Assembly: GCA_028564925.1 (NCBI GenBank)
Contig: CM053029.1
Coordinates: 296,337,168-296,401,167, forward strand
DNA from: Lithobates sylvaticus
Taxonomy: Eukaryota > Chordata > Amphibia > Anura > Ranidae
Direction: 5' to 3'
DNA length: 64,000 bases
Within the stretch, counting starts at the first letter, position 1, and each line of letters begins with the position of its first letter. Positions 32,123-45,430 of the stretch are shown here, piece by piece. Below the pieces are notes generated by a model. The model saw only the letters and a list, made by a program, of their open reading frames with translations. It was not told the origin of the DNA and ran no database searches. The position numbers were made by a program, and so were the translations under genes.

Positions 32123-32894
32123 CTATTTTTTTCAAAAGTGTGGGTGTTTTTGTACTTTACATTTTACACCTTAGGTGAATGGGTAGGGGTACATCGTACC
32201 CCATACTCATTCACATAGGGTGGGGGGCCGGGATCTGAGGGCCCCCTTATAAAAGGGGGCTTTCAGATTCCGATAAGCCCCCGCCCGCAGACCCCGACAA
32301 CCAACGGCCAGGGTTGTCGGGAAGAGGCCCTTGTCCTCATCAACATGGGGACAAGGTGCTTTGGGGTGGGGGGGCCGCACGGCCCCCCTTTCCCCAGGGC
32401 ACCCCCCATGTTGAGGGCACGCGGCCTGGTACGGCTCAGGAGGGGGGGGGGGCGCTCGTTCGTCCCCACCCCTTTCCTGGCCTGCCAGGCTGCGTGCTCG
32501 GATAAGGGTCTGACATGGATTTGGGGGGAACCCCCACGCCGTTTTTCGGCGTGGGGAGTCCCTTTAAATCCATGCCAGCTTACGGAGCTAGCGCGGCGGC
32601 ATTTACTGCCTACGCTAGCTACGTAACCTGAAGTCACGTGCTAAATGAACGGACTTGCCGATGAGCGGCAAGTCCGTTCATTTCAAAAGTCCCGCGGACT
32701 TGCCTACTAACGGCGGGATTGTCCACCGGACTGCCAAGTCCAGTGGATAATTTTAAAACCAAACTTAAAACTTTGGTCCGCCGGACTTTGGCGCCAAAAA
32801 GTCCGCCGGCGCCTACACACGAGGGGATTATCCGCTGGACTTCAGTCCAGAGGATAATCCCGCGGGATTGTCCCTTCGTGTGTACGCGGCTTTA

Positions 32895-33619
32895 GTAAGC
32901 CCAATTTTATTTTTTAAAGAGGCTGGCAGTGCACCAGAGCTGCCAAAAAAATGAACCCTGACATGCATCATTTTTTCAGCACCGCACGGTGTAAATGGGC
33001 CCTAAACAGCAACTGGATACAGGTGTGCTTCCATTCTAGCTTGTTTTTCTGGTTTTAGATCTATTTTCTACAACTTTTTCTCGTAGCTCCCTGGGGTTCA
33101 CTATCCCGTGTAAAAACCAGTCTGATACAGTACCTTGGAAGTAAGAGCGTTTTATTTCTAGGTAAGAGTTTAGACTTAATTATAAATTTGGCATTGGAAC
33201 TGCTTGTGGGGTAAGAGCAATGAACGGTGTAGGATACGAGGTTTTGTGTATACTGTTGCTTTAATTTTTTTTTTTTTTTCCCTCTACTAAGCTCCTTGTG
33301 TTAGTATAACCTCACAAGTAATTGTCACCATTTGCACCTCCCCTACCCGGTGCTCCTGCTTTCAGAGCACATCGGAGGGCCTGCCTGCAGCTGTATCCCA
33401 GGCTGTCACAGCAGTCTCGGATCATTCCACCAGTGCTACGTGTGAAGACAAGGACCCTCTGTTTGCTTGCTTAATGTAAACATAGACCGTCTGTAAAATG
33501 TATGCACAGGGGTCACACTTCTGTTACTTTTTAGAATACAAAAATATGTATCCTAAAGTAAACTTGCCATGAGGGCTGCCATTGCAGGGCTTTCTAAACC
33601 TGCTAGTTAAATGACCGTT
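32895..33619. other. Unassigned stretch
   Basis: No gene or repeat boundary that I can support. Confidence 0.45.
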
Positions 33620-33790
33620 CTGATTAGAAATGTGCAAAACAGAAAATTAGTTTAGTATTGGTTGATTTCGTTATGTTACTAATTTAGTTTCATTGATTCA
33701 TTTCAGAATTAGTTTTGTTTATTAATTTTCTAATGAATTTCACATTTTCTGAATTATTAGAATTTAGACCCAAATTCTGTGTGAAGAATA
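33620..33790 (+). mobile_element. hAT-type MITE fragment
   Basis: Begins TAGAAATGTGCAAAACAG, resembling the TAGACATGTGCA terminus of the element at 7110-7901, with an AT-rich interior of ATTAGTTT/AAACTAAT type motifs. Confidence 0.4.
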
Positions 33791-33939
33791 GCTGGTTGTT
33801 AAGGAGCAGGCAGGGAAGCCGCCCGCTGTGTCCTTAACAACCGAAAACTCATCAGCTGTCTGTGGGTTTCCCGCTGACAACTGCATGTAAAGAAAAGAAT
33901 TGCCAGCAATGAAAAGTTCAGAAAAAGAAACCAGCGTGG

Positions 33940-34590
33940 GAGTTGCGCGCGCCCCCCCATCCATACCAGGCCCTTTGGGTCTGTTATGGATTTTAAGGGG
34001 AACCCCACACCAAAATGTAAAAAAAAATGGCATGGGGCCCTCCCCACATAATTTCATACCAGACTCTTATCTGAGTATGCAGCCTGGCAGGCCAGGAAAA
34101 TGGGGGACAAACTAGCGCTAAACATTAATGCCACACAGTACAGCATTCAGTTCCGTCAGCTTTCAGCCTCTTATAGACTTTATCAGGCTGCTGGCAGTGA
34201 GGCTGAACAGAAACGCCGGCATTGGCCACACACCATAGTGTTTATGTGGCCTAATAGGTGCTGATTATGTTAACTGAAATGGCCTAATTCACATAATGCC
34301 ATTTTAGAGGGGTTAGTTGTATTTCTAAACCCTAGGTTCACATCTATGTGGCTGTGCTTGATGTGCTTTTTTTTTTTTTTTTTTTTTTTTTTTTCAGGCA
34401 TGTTTTGCGTTTTTAATCCCGCTTTTTTTCATGCGTTTTTTTTCTTTAAACACATGGGGACAAGGGCCTCTTCCCAACAACCCTGGCTGGTGGTAGTCGG
34501 GGTCTGCAGGCATGGGGCTTATCAGAATCTGGAAGCCCCCTTTAACAAGGAGGGGCCCCCAGATCTTGGCCTTCCCCCCCCCCCCCCCTA
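33940..34590. mobile_element. Scattered copy of the GC-rich foldback module
   Basis: Two blocks (33955-34115 and 34450-34590) match the left foldback arm in order: CATACCAGGCCC, ACCCCACACC, GCAGCCTGGCAGGCCAGG, then CATGGGGACAAGGGCCTC and GGGGCTTATCAGAATCTGG. They are separated by unrelated sequence and a T run. Confidence 0.55.
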
Positions 34591-35288
34591 TGTAAATAGC
34601 TCCAAACAGTCTTCTTCCCCGCTTCCGGGTACCTGCTCAAAAAAAGATAAATGAAAAAAAGCTGCTCTTCCGTGGCTGGCATCTATTATATAACCATGGG
34701 GCGTGGCTAGTCAATGAGCCCACCCCTTGTGTGTGTGGTGTTTGTTTTTTCTTTTTTACATTCAGCAGGAAACCCCGCTGACCACTGATGACTCATTGGT
34801 TGTTAAGAACATGGCGGCCAGCTTCCCGGCCCCCTCCTTAGCTACCAGCTATATACAGTGTTTCCATTGAAGTCTATAACACGCAAAACGAGGGGAAAAA
34901 GCCCCTGACCCTTTCCAAAAATGCACCAGCCACAAAATGCATAGATGTGAACATGTACCATAAAAAACCATGTTAGATGGATTGTAGCACATTTCTGCAA
35001 AGCGCACAAAAAACGCATAGGTGTGAACCTAGGATAAACAAGCCCTAAGCCATTCCTCTATTATATTTGATTTTGGGAACTACAGAGTTCTGCCTTCATC
35101 ATTCCATAGAGCCATATAGCATTTTGCAGCTTCTTCTCTCCCCTGATACCTGCATGCATAACAGTGAGATAATACAGTTGTCATTGCATAGGGATAATAC
35201 AACATTTTAGTGCGAGTGCCCCCCCGAGTCTGACCACCAACATTCCCCAGGGCTTGCCCACGGGCCATCCTACCATATCCGCACACTG
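34591..35288. other. Unassigned stretch
   Basis: No supported gene. Pieces near 34960-35040 (CATAGATGTGAAC, CATAGGTGTGAACCTAGG) look like MITE ends. Confidence 0.4.
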
Positions 35289-35296
35289 GCCACCAC

Positions 35297-35604
35297 CAGG
35301 GTTGCCAACTGCCAGTAAATTTACTGACAGTTTGTAAAAATCATAGATTTTTTTACAACTGCCAGTAAATATCAGGGGCTGATAATTTCATGCTGTGTTG
35401 ACTTTTTAAGTGTAAATCAAGCAAATTACTTTGTTATAGGTATTGTCAGTGTTTCCATATCATGTTTATACTGTTCAAATATTCACTGTGTTAGTTTTCA
35501 ATAGGAGTTCTGTCATTTCTCAGGTTGCCAGTAAAAAATGTGCTCCGCCAGTAAATTTTCCATGTTTTGTCAGTAAAAAATGCTGCGGGAGGTTGGCAAC
35601 CCTG
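35297..35604. mobile_element. hAT-type MITE with perfect 8-bp TSD
   Basis: Left CAGGGTTGCCAACTGCC, right GGAGGTTGGCAACCCTG. The 8-mer gccaccac flanks both sides (35289-35296 and 35605-35612). The interior repeats GCCAGTAAAT several times. Confidence 0.9.
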
Positions 35605-35654
35605 GCCACCACACCTGTACGCACACCTGTATATATGTCAGCATCCCCCCTCAC

Positions 35655-35897
35655 ACCTGTTCAGATGCTGTCAAGCGTGTGTGGCGGCAACCAGGTGAGG
35701 AATACAAAGACAAGTGCGTCTTGCCTACAGTCAAGCATGGTGGTGGGAGTGTCATGGTCTGGGGCTGCATGAGTGCTTCCGACACTAGGGAGCTATAGTT
35801 CCTTGAGGGAACCATGAATGGCAACGTGTACTGTAACATACTGAAGCAGAGCATGATCCCCTCTCTTCAGAGACTGGGCCGCAGGGCAGTATTCCAA
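35655..35897 (+). pseudogene. Tc1 transposase central fragment
   Basis: The plus strand reads KRVWRQPGEEYKDKC, TVKHGGGSVMVWGCMSAS, then GTMNGNVYCNILKQSMIPSL and RLGRRAVFQ. This is the region between the first and second catalytic Asp of Tc1 transposases. It ends just before the DNDPKH motif and runs into a CCCCAA tract. One in-frame stop interrupts it. No element termini are visible. Confidence 0.85.
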
Positions 35898-37736
35898 CCC
35901 CAACCCCAACCCCATAACAACCCCTAACACAACTCAAACATTTTTTTTGGGGGGGGGGCGCAAACAAACCGAAAAATTCAGAAAAAAAATACATCAATTG
36001 CAGCCTCACTGTGCCCCATCAAATGCTGTCTGCCCGGCACCTACCCTATCTCGGTGGGGCAGCGGGTGACGGTGGCGAGCTGTGTCCTCCATGCATCTCC
36101 TCTCCTCTTCCTGATAGGCATCAAATCACAGTACCTGTTGTTTTAGCAAATCAGGTGATGGGTAACACACCCATGCTTCCTGATTGGCAGAGAGGTAGTT
36201 TAGTGTTAGAACAGCGAATGAACATTCAATTTTATAACACACCTTGGTAAACTGCAAGCATAATGCTCTGCGCTCACAGTTCACCTTTTTTGAAGCCTAT
36301 TGGAGTTTATGGCTCTAATCGGGTGCTTCAAAAATACACCCGTGCCGCTGTAATTCAGGCATCCGGCATCCGAAAAGGGGCCGGACGCCTGAATAGGGGG
36401 TGGCTACAGCAGCCATGGATAGATTCATGCAATGCATGAATCTATCCATGATACATAGAGGTGGGTGGCTGGAGAGAGGGGGCAGCGCCCGCGCGGCCTT
36501 AATGGGCGCACCGCCACTGCCTGTATATATGGCAGCCCCCCACATACACAGAATTTCTTCCTACCTGGTCCCAGCTTGTTTTCACAAAGCTGACCTGTTG
36601 CTGACACAGAAAAGCCCAGTACACAAGGGGTGCACATGCACATAGTAGCCAGAGGTGGCAGTAAAGAGCTTTATGTCTGAGCTCAATGCCACAGAGAGCA
36701 CACACTGAGATTGTGCATTACAGAAACAGCATGGTGCCCCTTCACCCATCCTGCCTTCTTCTGGCCCGGGCGGGCCCCGGTGCCCCTTACAGTTGTAATG
36801 GCTGTACCCCCCCTTATTGCGGCCCTGTATACAACTGTAAGGTTACACAGTGTTGATGTACTTTGTTGTAAACTTGTGTTACAGAGAATACATCAACAGT
36901 GGGACAGGAGGTGGATGCTGCAGTTCAGGGCAAGATATCATTTTGGATATGATTTTATCCAAACTTCCAACCTGAAGAGGGTCAGCATCACAGGTAAATA
37001 TGGTAATCCTCATAAGCCAAATTGCTTATTATAAATTTTCGCTGATGGATGGTGCATTGTCAGGGAATGTGTATTTTCAGTTATTGTTGCAGTGGACGTG
37101 TGTTACTGACTGAAAGCAGGCCACACATTATGCTGTTTTATTTCCATGGGAATCCTACCCACAGCACTATACATGGAATACAGGAAGCCCATACATGGAT
37201 CGAAATTTGTCCGATCCCTGCTAAACCAGCTGAAATTCTGTACATGTATGGCCAGCTTAACACTTTTTGTGTGTCAATAGCAAGAAAAGATAAAGGAAGT
37301 TTGCTTTGAGCGGTGGAATAGATCATTTATTTTTCTAATATTGTCAGAGACTCAACTTGCCTTTGGGGTATGAATCACACATGTTTGTGGTGAATTAAGG
37401 CCGCATTCACACCTGCATGATGCGATGAGTTGCTTTTCTTCTTCTTTTTTTTTTTTTTTTTTCTTTTCTTAGCTCCTACCTTCTTTTTTTTTATTTTATT
37501 TTTTTCAGTGAGCTTTGCATGCTTTCATGCAGTGGCCACAATGCACAATTTGGTAATTTTATTTTTTGTGTTTTCGGGAACGTCAAGGTGTAAATGGGTC
37601 CTAAAGGACCAGGGAATCTATTTATTAATATTATTATTGGGCTTTTCAGTAAATAGTTTAAAGTCTGTGCTGAGCAGTGAAATAGGGCTATGAAGGTTTT
37701 TGGTTTGGAATCACTGCTAGAGAACTATGAAGCTGT
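35898..37736. other. Mostly unassigned, with a possible splice-site-bounded segment
   Basis: Holds a CCCCAA tract (about 35898-35920), a hairpin of MITE type near 36415-36455, and a 109-bp segment (36885-36993) bounded by acag and gtaaat; see findings. A MITE remnant ending CATGTATGGCCAGCTTAA lies at 37140-37262. Confidence 0.35.
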
Positions 37737-38130
37737 TAAAGTGGAGCTCTACCCAAAAGGGGAAGCTCTGCCTGTCTCCTTCCCCCCCCCCCCGCAGCCG
37801 GCCCATTCACAAAGCACAGCATGCTTCGCACACACGCAGTAAGAAACCAGCTGTGAAGCTGCAATGCTTCACTGCTGGTTTCCCTTAGAGCTGCACGATT
37901 ATTCGTTAAAGAATCTAAATCGCGATTCTAACCCCCCCCCCCCCCCAAATCTTAAAACTGCATTTCCCGATTCTATGTAACAAGTGCAGAGTCCTCTGCT
38001 CACTTGTTATAGCTGACAAAAAGAATAATACAAATCAGGCAGCCAAGTTTATCTCAACATCAGAGATACTTATAAACAAAGTAACATTTCGTTCTTGGAT
38101 CAAAAGAAATGAACTACAGTCTGTAAATGA
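37737..38130. mobile_element. TTAA MITE fragment followed by a hAT end fragment
   Basis: GTTAAAGTGGAGCTCTACCC opens a family C-like piece up to about 37880. Then TAGAGCTGCACGATTATTCG and AATCGCGATTCT mark a hAT-like terminus common in vertebrates. A C run interrupts it. Confidence 0.5.
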
Positions 38131-38244
38131 GGTCAGTCTAACCACTTAAAGACTAAACCTTTTTCTGACACTTGTTGCTTACAAGTATTTTTTTTTTTCT
38201 CGAAAATGAATTAGAACCCCAAATATATATAATGATATAAAATC

Positions 38245-38455
38245 CCCCTTTTAAAAGATTGCTGAACAAATACAGTGTGACATAAATTATTGCAACAACC
38301 GCCATTTTATTCTCTAGGGTCTCTGTTATTTTAAATGTTAAATATTTTTATATTATATATAACAGAGACCCTAGAGAATAAAATGGTGGTCGTTGCAATA
38401 AATTTTTGTCACACTGTATTTGTGCAGCAATCTTTCAAAAGGGGATTTTTTCTTT
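38245..38455. repeat. Palindrome with about 95-bp arms
   Basis: AATCCCCCTTTTAAAAGATT, ACAGTGTGACATAAA and TAGGGTCTCTGTTAT on the left are mirrored by ATAACAGAGACCCTA, TTGTCACACTGT and CAAAAGGGGATT on the right. The AT-rich loop is at about 38335-38360. Confidence 0.8.
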
Positions 38456-38635
38456 TTTGGGGAAAAAATACACTTTAATGAAAAAACAAACAAACAGTAA
38501 AGTTAGCCCAATTTTTTTTTGGTATAATGTGAAAGCTGATGTTACGCCACGAGAATCGTTATCTTTATTCTAAGTAAAATAAATTGTGACTCATTTCAAA
38601 TGTATTTTTTTTGGGGGGAGCCTGGAGCTCCTTAT

Positions 38636-38905
38636 TTAAGCTTGCCATACACTATATGAATTTTGGTCAGTGCTTAAGGAACCAACCAAAATTGGCTCTG
38701 TAGGGGGCGCTGTCAGCCTTCTTCCACCCAACATCCTACAGCTTTAAAAATTTTAGGGAGCTGGACAGAAAATTGTTGACAGAAAAGGGGTGGGGTTGGT
38801 TGACAACATAAAATAGGCTCAGCAGGAGATTCACCCATCCCCACTGCATGATAGTTTTACATACCTGCAGGTATGTAAAACTATCTGTGAATGGCTAGCT
38901 TTAGG
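38636..38905. mobile_element. TTAA-type MITE (CTTGCCATACAC family)
   Basis: Starts TTAAGCTTGCCATACAC, ends GAATGGCTAGCTTTA. The right half holds a hairpin around ACATACCTGCAGGTATGT. Confidence 0.5.
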
Positions 38906-40077
38906 ATGAAGTGGGTTTTCATTACAGGATAGGAATACAGTTACACGAGGGATCAGAATTTATGAAAATATTTTACAGTAGAAGGCTATATCTTGGTCCA
39001 GGGGCTTTATTTTTAAGGCACTCCTTTTGGAGCTCTATTTCTTTCTTTAGGATGTCTTCATGTAGCGTGGTCTTGGCTAATGACAAAAGTGTAGACGTGA
39101 TGGCGACCCCCCCATCAAAAAATGGCTCCAGTGTATGGGGGTCTTAAGGGGGTTCAGCTTTACTGAGTTTATGGCAGAAACTATGAAACAAATTCTATAT
39201 TTGTATTTTAAACAATGTGTTCAGGTTGCAACTGATTAATTTATCTGGGCTTCAAACCTATGGACACTGTAGCCATTTGGCAGGCCTATTAAGGTGTTTG
39301 TAGCAGTTTGTCTGCTTTTATCTCTACTTCAATGCTTCAAGAAATGATGATATCATAGTTTGGATATCTTGTATTTGCGCAATCTTGTGTCCTTGATTTG
39401 ATTGTGCTGCTGTATGTTTTATTTTGTGGTATGGACTGCTTTTGTATGAAGAGTCCCATATTAACAGATAGCTACACTGTTTGTGTTTTTTTTTTTTTTT
39501 TTGTTTTTGTTTTTGTTGTTTTTTTTATATTTTTGCATGTAAACGTTTTCTACGGTTGTTGGGAATACCTATCATGGAGTGAGTGGAGAGCAAAGAGAAG
39601 ATTGAATATGTATTCAATAGCCCTGTATTGTATGGGCATTGCGTTCGGTAATCACGTGGGAATTTAAGGAATTGCACTTCTAATCACAAGTATATGTGAG
39701 CACATATTTTTTGGGGAATAGATTTGAGATAGATACATAAACTGTATTACACTATCAAATAAAAGTTCTGTTTTCTTGGAATGAAAATGGTTTGAAGATT
39801 TCTACATTGGAAAATTTTCGGTGAATGATGAAGGGAAATTTGTGACATATAACTACGGAATATTTGTGCCCAGTATGGGTAGATGAATTAATAGAAGTGG
39901 ACAGCGCATGTGGCACTGGGTGTTGTATGACACATACATATTTTTATATGTGAGCACAATAATTGATTAGTTTAAGTCTTCATATAAATTTGAGCATACT
40001 ACACCATGAGTTGTTTTTGTTTTATTTTTGGTGATTGTCTCAGGAAAGTGATGGATATAGAATAATCCATTCTGGGC
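38906..40077. other. Unassigned stretch
   Basis: AT-rich, with a long T run near 39485. No supported gene. Confidence 0.45.
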
Positions 40078-40932
40078 TTAAGGCCTCATGCACACGAGAC
40101 GCAGTTAAACGCGCGTTCAGAGGCAGTTGGACACTTTTTTCAACTGCACCTGAACGCATGCAATGTTATCCTATGTGTCCATTCACACAGTCTAGTTTTT
40201 TCCCGTTTTTATGCAGTTGCGTTTACCCTCGTTTTTCCAGAAGCAAAAAAATGCGTTCAGACACTTTGCTTTTCCACGTTTCAGACGCAAAACGCGTCTA
40301 AACGCAGGCACCTGCGTTTAGCCGCGTTTGCGTTTATAAGCCTTTTTAAAGGAACCCAATTTTTTTTGACCAGAAAACTGAGAAATATGATGGTAAACCA
40401 TAAAAAATACTAGAAAAAATTGTTTAAAATGTTGTAATTAGTTTAGATAGTTCATAGAGCATATATACTCACTGATGCATACATGTTTGTGAAATATCCA
40501 ACGGACATTCGCTGTGCCATCAACGGATGGGTCCAATATCGCCAAGCTCTGATTCTGGACCTCTCATGCAAATTTGCAACGACGTTGCTGTTTTATCAAG
40601 AGCGACATCAGGAGCATTTCCTGACATATATTTAATATGGGATCCATTTCCAAAAAAAAACACAGAAAGAGAGGCAAATGCAAGTGTACAACTGCTCTCT
40701 GCTGCTGCTGCTCACAAAATGACAGAAATAGTTAATAATACATGTTTTCTGAGCTTGGGGAGGGTCTATATGATGCTATCTTTACAAATGCTTATAGACG
40801 CAAACGCGCCTAACGCGTCTAAACGCGACATGAAAACACAGCAAAACGTGCGTTTTTAAACGCAGGTTTCTGCTTTTTAAAACATGCTTTTAGCAGAGTT
40901 TGCATCTGCGTCTCGTGTGCATGGGACCTTAA
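40078..40932. mobile_element. TTAA-flanked element, family E (855 bp)
   Basis: Left TTAAGGCCTCATGCACACGA, right TCGTGTGCATGGGACCTTAA. Both ends carry many ACGC/GCGT motifs such as AACGCGTCTAAACGC, again CpG-rich. No coding capacity. Its right TTAA is shared with the next element. Confidence 0.8.
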
Positions 40933-41407
40933 AGTGTTACTAAACCCAGAAATATGAAAATAGTTCACCTGGCACCCCACAGTGCCCACAGCTTATCTTT
41001 TTACATTAAAATAGTGCCACTATATACCTTTTTTTTTTTTTGGATGATCTGTATACCAGTCAGTGATAAACTGCACAGTTTCTCCAGTGCTGAGAGTCCA
41101 GGAAGATGGAGATTTTCACTACATGTGTGATGTCAATATCCTGTGACCTGGCTAGCTCTGAGAACAAGAAACTATTCTCTCCAGCATAAAAGACAAAACT
41201 GAGCATGTGCAGGTTGAGGATGGCTACCTTGCCTGTTCTTTCCAAGGTAGACATTGCAGGAGGGGAAGGATCTGTGCATACAGAATAAAACAGCCTTTAT
41301 ACACAATGCAGAGGATTAACCCTTTAAGTTCCACAGTGAGGATAACAAGCAGGCTATGCTGCATATACAGGCAGATTTTACTGTTGTGGGTGTAGTAACA
41401 CTTTTAA
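40929..41407. mobile_element. TTAA-flanked element, uninterrupted copy of the 29374-30658 family
   Basis: Left TTAAAGTGTTACTAAACCC, right GGGTGTAGTAACACTTTTAA. Shares CAGCCTTTATACACAATGCA and GTTCCACAGTGAG with the interrupted copy. Confidence 0.75.
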
Positions 41408-41648
41408 ACCTGGGCTCCTCGTACATGAGTACTTGTGTTCCTTCTGGGAGCGCATTCCCAGCACAGAGACCAGACTCTCATGGAACGCTCCTGGTCTTGT
41501 ACTAATGAGTGGGATCCAGGACTTTTGGTTCCCAGTCTCCTGATGCCCTCTGATTGGCTATAACAGTGATCAGTCACTGAGCATCCCACACCTGTGTTTT
41601 TTTTTTTTCTTTTTCTTTCTTCTCTGAATGGAGAGAAAGATACATTGT

Positions 41649-42817
<1,169 letters not shown>

Positions 42818-42992
42818 ATCTTGCCCTCTTCGCCATCCATTCACAAAACTCATATTACTATTCTTCCACAGTGCATCATGTTCTGTAAAAGCAGAGGAGA
42901 ACCTGTCCTCTGCTCCTTTCACAGAATGCTATGCATTGTGGAAGAATAGTAGTACACGTTTTGTAAATGGCAGAGGGCAGAGGGGTGGGTGA
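42818..42992. mobile_element. Palindromic MITE
   Basis: Arms pair from TGCCCTCTTCGCC, ACAAAACTCA and ATTCTTCCACAGTGCAT to the inverses ATGCATTGTGGAAGAAT and TTTGTAAATGGCAGAGGGC. The centre is near 42903. Confidence 0.75.
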
Positions 42993-43009
42993 GCAGCACG
43001 ACCTTTCAG

Positions 43010-43400
43010 GGCTCATGCACACTGCAGCTCAAAAAAAAAAAAACTGATTTACAGGCATTTTGAAGAAGCTTTGTGCTTTTTTTTTTTTTTTATTTTATTT
43101 TTTTTTTTTGTGCTCTTGTGCATGTTTTTTATTGAGCTTCTTCAAGCTTTTTGAGCATAAGCGTTTTTTCACAAACCCTCCTATATAAACAAAACAAAAA
43201 GCTGGAACAAATGTTTTTGAGTGTTTTCAAACTTTGAGCATTTTTTTTTTTTTTTTTTTTTTTCTGCCTGTAGGAGCATATGCCTGGAACTGCCTAAAAA
43301 CGCCATGGATACATTGGCTAACATGGAGGGGAGTTTCCAGGCAGAAAAAAGTAAGCGCTCAAAAGCCACTTTTGAGCTGCAGTGGCGGTTGTTAACTCTC
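43010..43400. mobile_element. MITE with GCTCATGCACACTGCAGCTC end
   Basis: Left GGGCTCATGCACACTGCAG, right TTTTGAGCTGCAGTGGC. The interior is low-complexity T with GAGC/GCTC motifs. Confidence 0.5.
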
Positions 43401-44740
43401 ACCGTGCCAAAGATAGCCAATTAAAGGCAGCCTGCACATAATAGGATGCATGTGCTAATGTGTGTTTGGTGCTGTATCTCTGGTAGAACAAAAGGGAGCA
43501 AATAAGAGTGGTTCATTGTTAAACTTTACATTCAACTCTTCATGACAAGTGAAAATGTAGAAAGCTATGCCTTTTATACTGTTATCCTTGCACTGTCTTT
43601 GGGAGCATGGAGTAGTGATTCCTGAGGGGTGAAATTTCTCCTGTGAAAACCTTGGATCTCCTCTTGAAATAAAAGTCAGATGAGGTTCGGGTTCTCCATA
43701 AATTACTTCTAACCTAAGCGTTTCTTTTTATTTTCTCCAGAGCGCACCTGCCATGGTTTCTTTCTAGTGGGTGTTGTATGCTATAAGTAAAATAATTTGA
43801 AAAGTTACAGACCTTGGGAAATTCTGGGGGCATTTTATAGGAATGAAGATCTAATAAAAGGAAGGGGCGTTTCCCCTGCAGACTTTCAAATGTTACTGCT
43901 AGTATCCATTATTGGTTGGAGTAAAGACCACATCACGCTAACAGTTTAGTTTGCAAGCTTCAGGATGGCTATACAAGGGGTGGATTAATACTCTTTTCTC
44001 TTTCCATGTGTTCCTTGCTGGCTATATTAGTGAGACCTCACTCCTTTGTTGGGCTACTTGGATTATGCAGTGTTTTCGGACAAATCTACCACCTAGTCGG
44101 TGAGGGAGTGACACATGGAGAAAAGTATTTTCTCTACAGTGTTTTTTTCCTAGCAATCTTGCATGCGTGACATGTGCCCAATGCTTTTTTCAGTTTCTTC
44201 TGTTATGCTGGGTACACGCGGCACGGTTTTTTTCTGTTACACCTAGCGGGCGTATCGCTCTGTGCCCATGCCATAGGAAGCTAGCGGTGAGGGATTTGCT
44301 TATTGAATATGATGCAGGAAACAATGTGGCAGGTGATAAGGGTTGCACGGTATCGGTGACTCTCCCTGCCAGACAGCACACCTTTTAATGTGAAAAATCA
44401 CTGTAATCCCAATGATGATAGAACATCTATTCAGTGTCCCATTGGTGGAATGTCTTCATAGAATTGAGTTTTCCCACTGTCAGATTTTTTTTTTTTTTTT
44501 TTCCCCACTGGAGCTAGGACAGATGAGTATTAGAATTTGGATGTGTACTGGAGGAAAGGAGAGTCGATTTAAAGAATGCAGACTGCAGTCATCCTTTACA
44601 TGCTTCTTCTTTCTACTACTTTCTGACTGCTAGAGTGAATTCTTAGTCCACCTGGTATTAGAACAAGCAGCTAGGACGGACAGTGGCCTGTAAGTATCCA
44701 CTGTTGTCTTGAGGTCCAATGACCTTGTTGGAGAGATATA
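43401..44740. other. Unassigned stretch
   Basis: No gene I can support despite moderate complexity. No splice-bounded open frame stood out. Confidence 0.4.
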
Positions 44741-45255
44741 TGCGGTGACTTAGAGGAGTTCTAGTCTGTACAAATAAATATAGCTGCTAACTTTTAATAT
44801 AAGGATACTTGCCTGTTCAGGGATCCCGCAATGTCGGCATGCCGAGCCGATTTGTCAATCAGCTCTGGGTGCAGGCGCCGGCATCTGTAGTAAGGAAAGC
44901 CTGGCGGCTTCACAGCTGCACTTTCTGAATGCACTTTGTAAATGGTCCCTCTGTGTGTCCCAGAAGGCAGCAGCGGGGGGAGAAGGAGGGGCCTGGAAAT
45001 TTTGTAGATCGCTATGCGGTGATCTTACCCAGAAATACCCCCCAAATGTGGCAGTGGAGGGAGTACGAACAAGAAGAGCTTCCCATTTTGGGTGGAGGTT
45101 TTCCTTCACTTCTTGTCCCATAGCCAAAGCAGGAAGAGAGTAGACATTCATCCAAAGTCTGGTAATCTCAGGGTGTCACCAGAATTGGTATACCTATTGC
45201 AAGATTTTCCCTCTATTGCTGTACTGGTGTCAACTGAAAATTTTAGATCTATTTA

Positions 45256-45287
<32 letters not shown>

Positions 45288-45425
45288 CACTTTCGATGGT
45301 GGTACACAGGTGAAATAAAGAGGGTGACTCTCTAATGGTGGCACATCCATCAATAAAAAACGATAGGCATTTTAATGGTCTGATCCCTGTCCACTCTATC
45401 CAAAAAAAACAATTTCAATATAAAC
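44741..45425. mobile_element. Remnants of MITE families C and D
   Basis: AGCTGCTAACTTTTAATA and ACTTGCCTGTTCAGGGATCC match family C-like pieces. TTCACTTCTTGTCCCATAGCC and CTGATCCCTGTCCACTCTATCC match family D (26950-27385). Boundaries are unresolved. Confidence 0.4.
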
Positions 45426-45430
45426 TGCCT

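Larger units (their letters stand above)
30659..32891. mobile_element. 2.2 kb foldback element with a divergent promoter-like centre
   Basis: Ends TGCCGCGTACACACG and CGTGTGTACGCGGC(T) are inverted and flanked by TTA (30656-30658 and 32892-32894). The arms, each about 1.1 kb, mirror each other around a centre near 31775. The outer 200 bp of the arms have diverged and are full of GTCCGCCGGAC/TCCAGCGGA motifs; the inner 900 bp are almost identical. Each arm holds the dispersed GC-rich module (AACATGGGG, ACAAGGGCCTCTTCCC, CCTATGTGAATGAGTATGGG in mirror order). No transposase is encoded, so it would have to move with help. A 3-bp TTA duplication fits Harbinger-like elements (inference). Confidence 0.8.

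Noticed and set aside
31391-32135. Mirror-image open frames of 143 and 136 codons reading toward the foldback centre
   Set aside because: They are the same sequence seen in both arms of an inverted repeat, read against the direction of the TATA boxes, with no recognisable domain.
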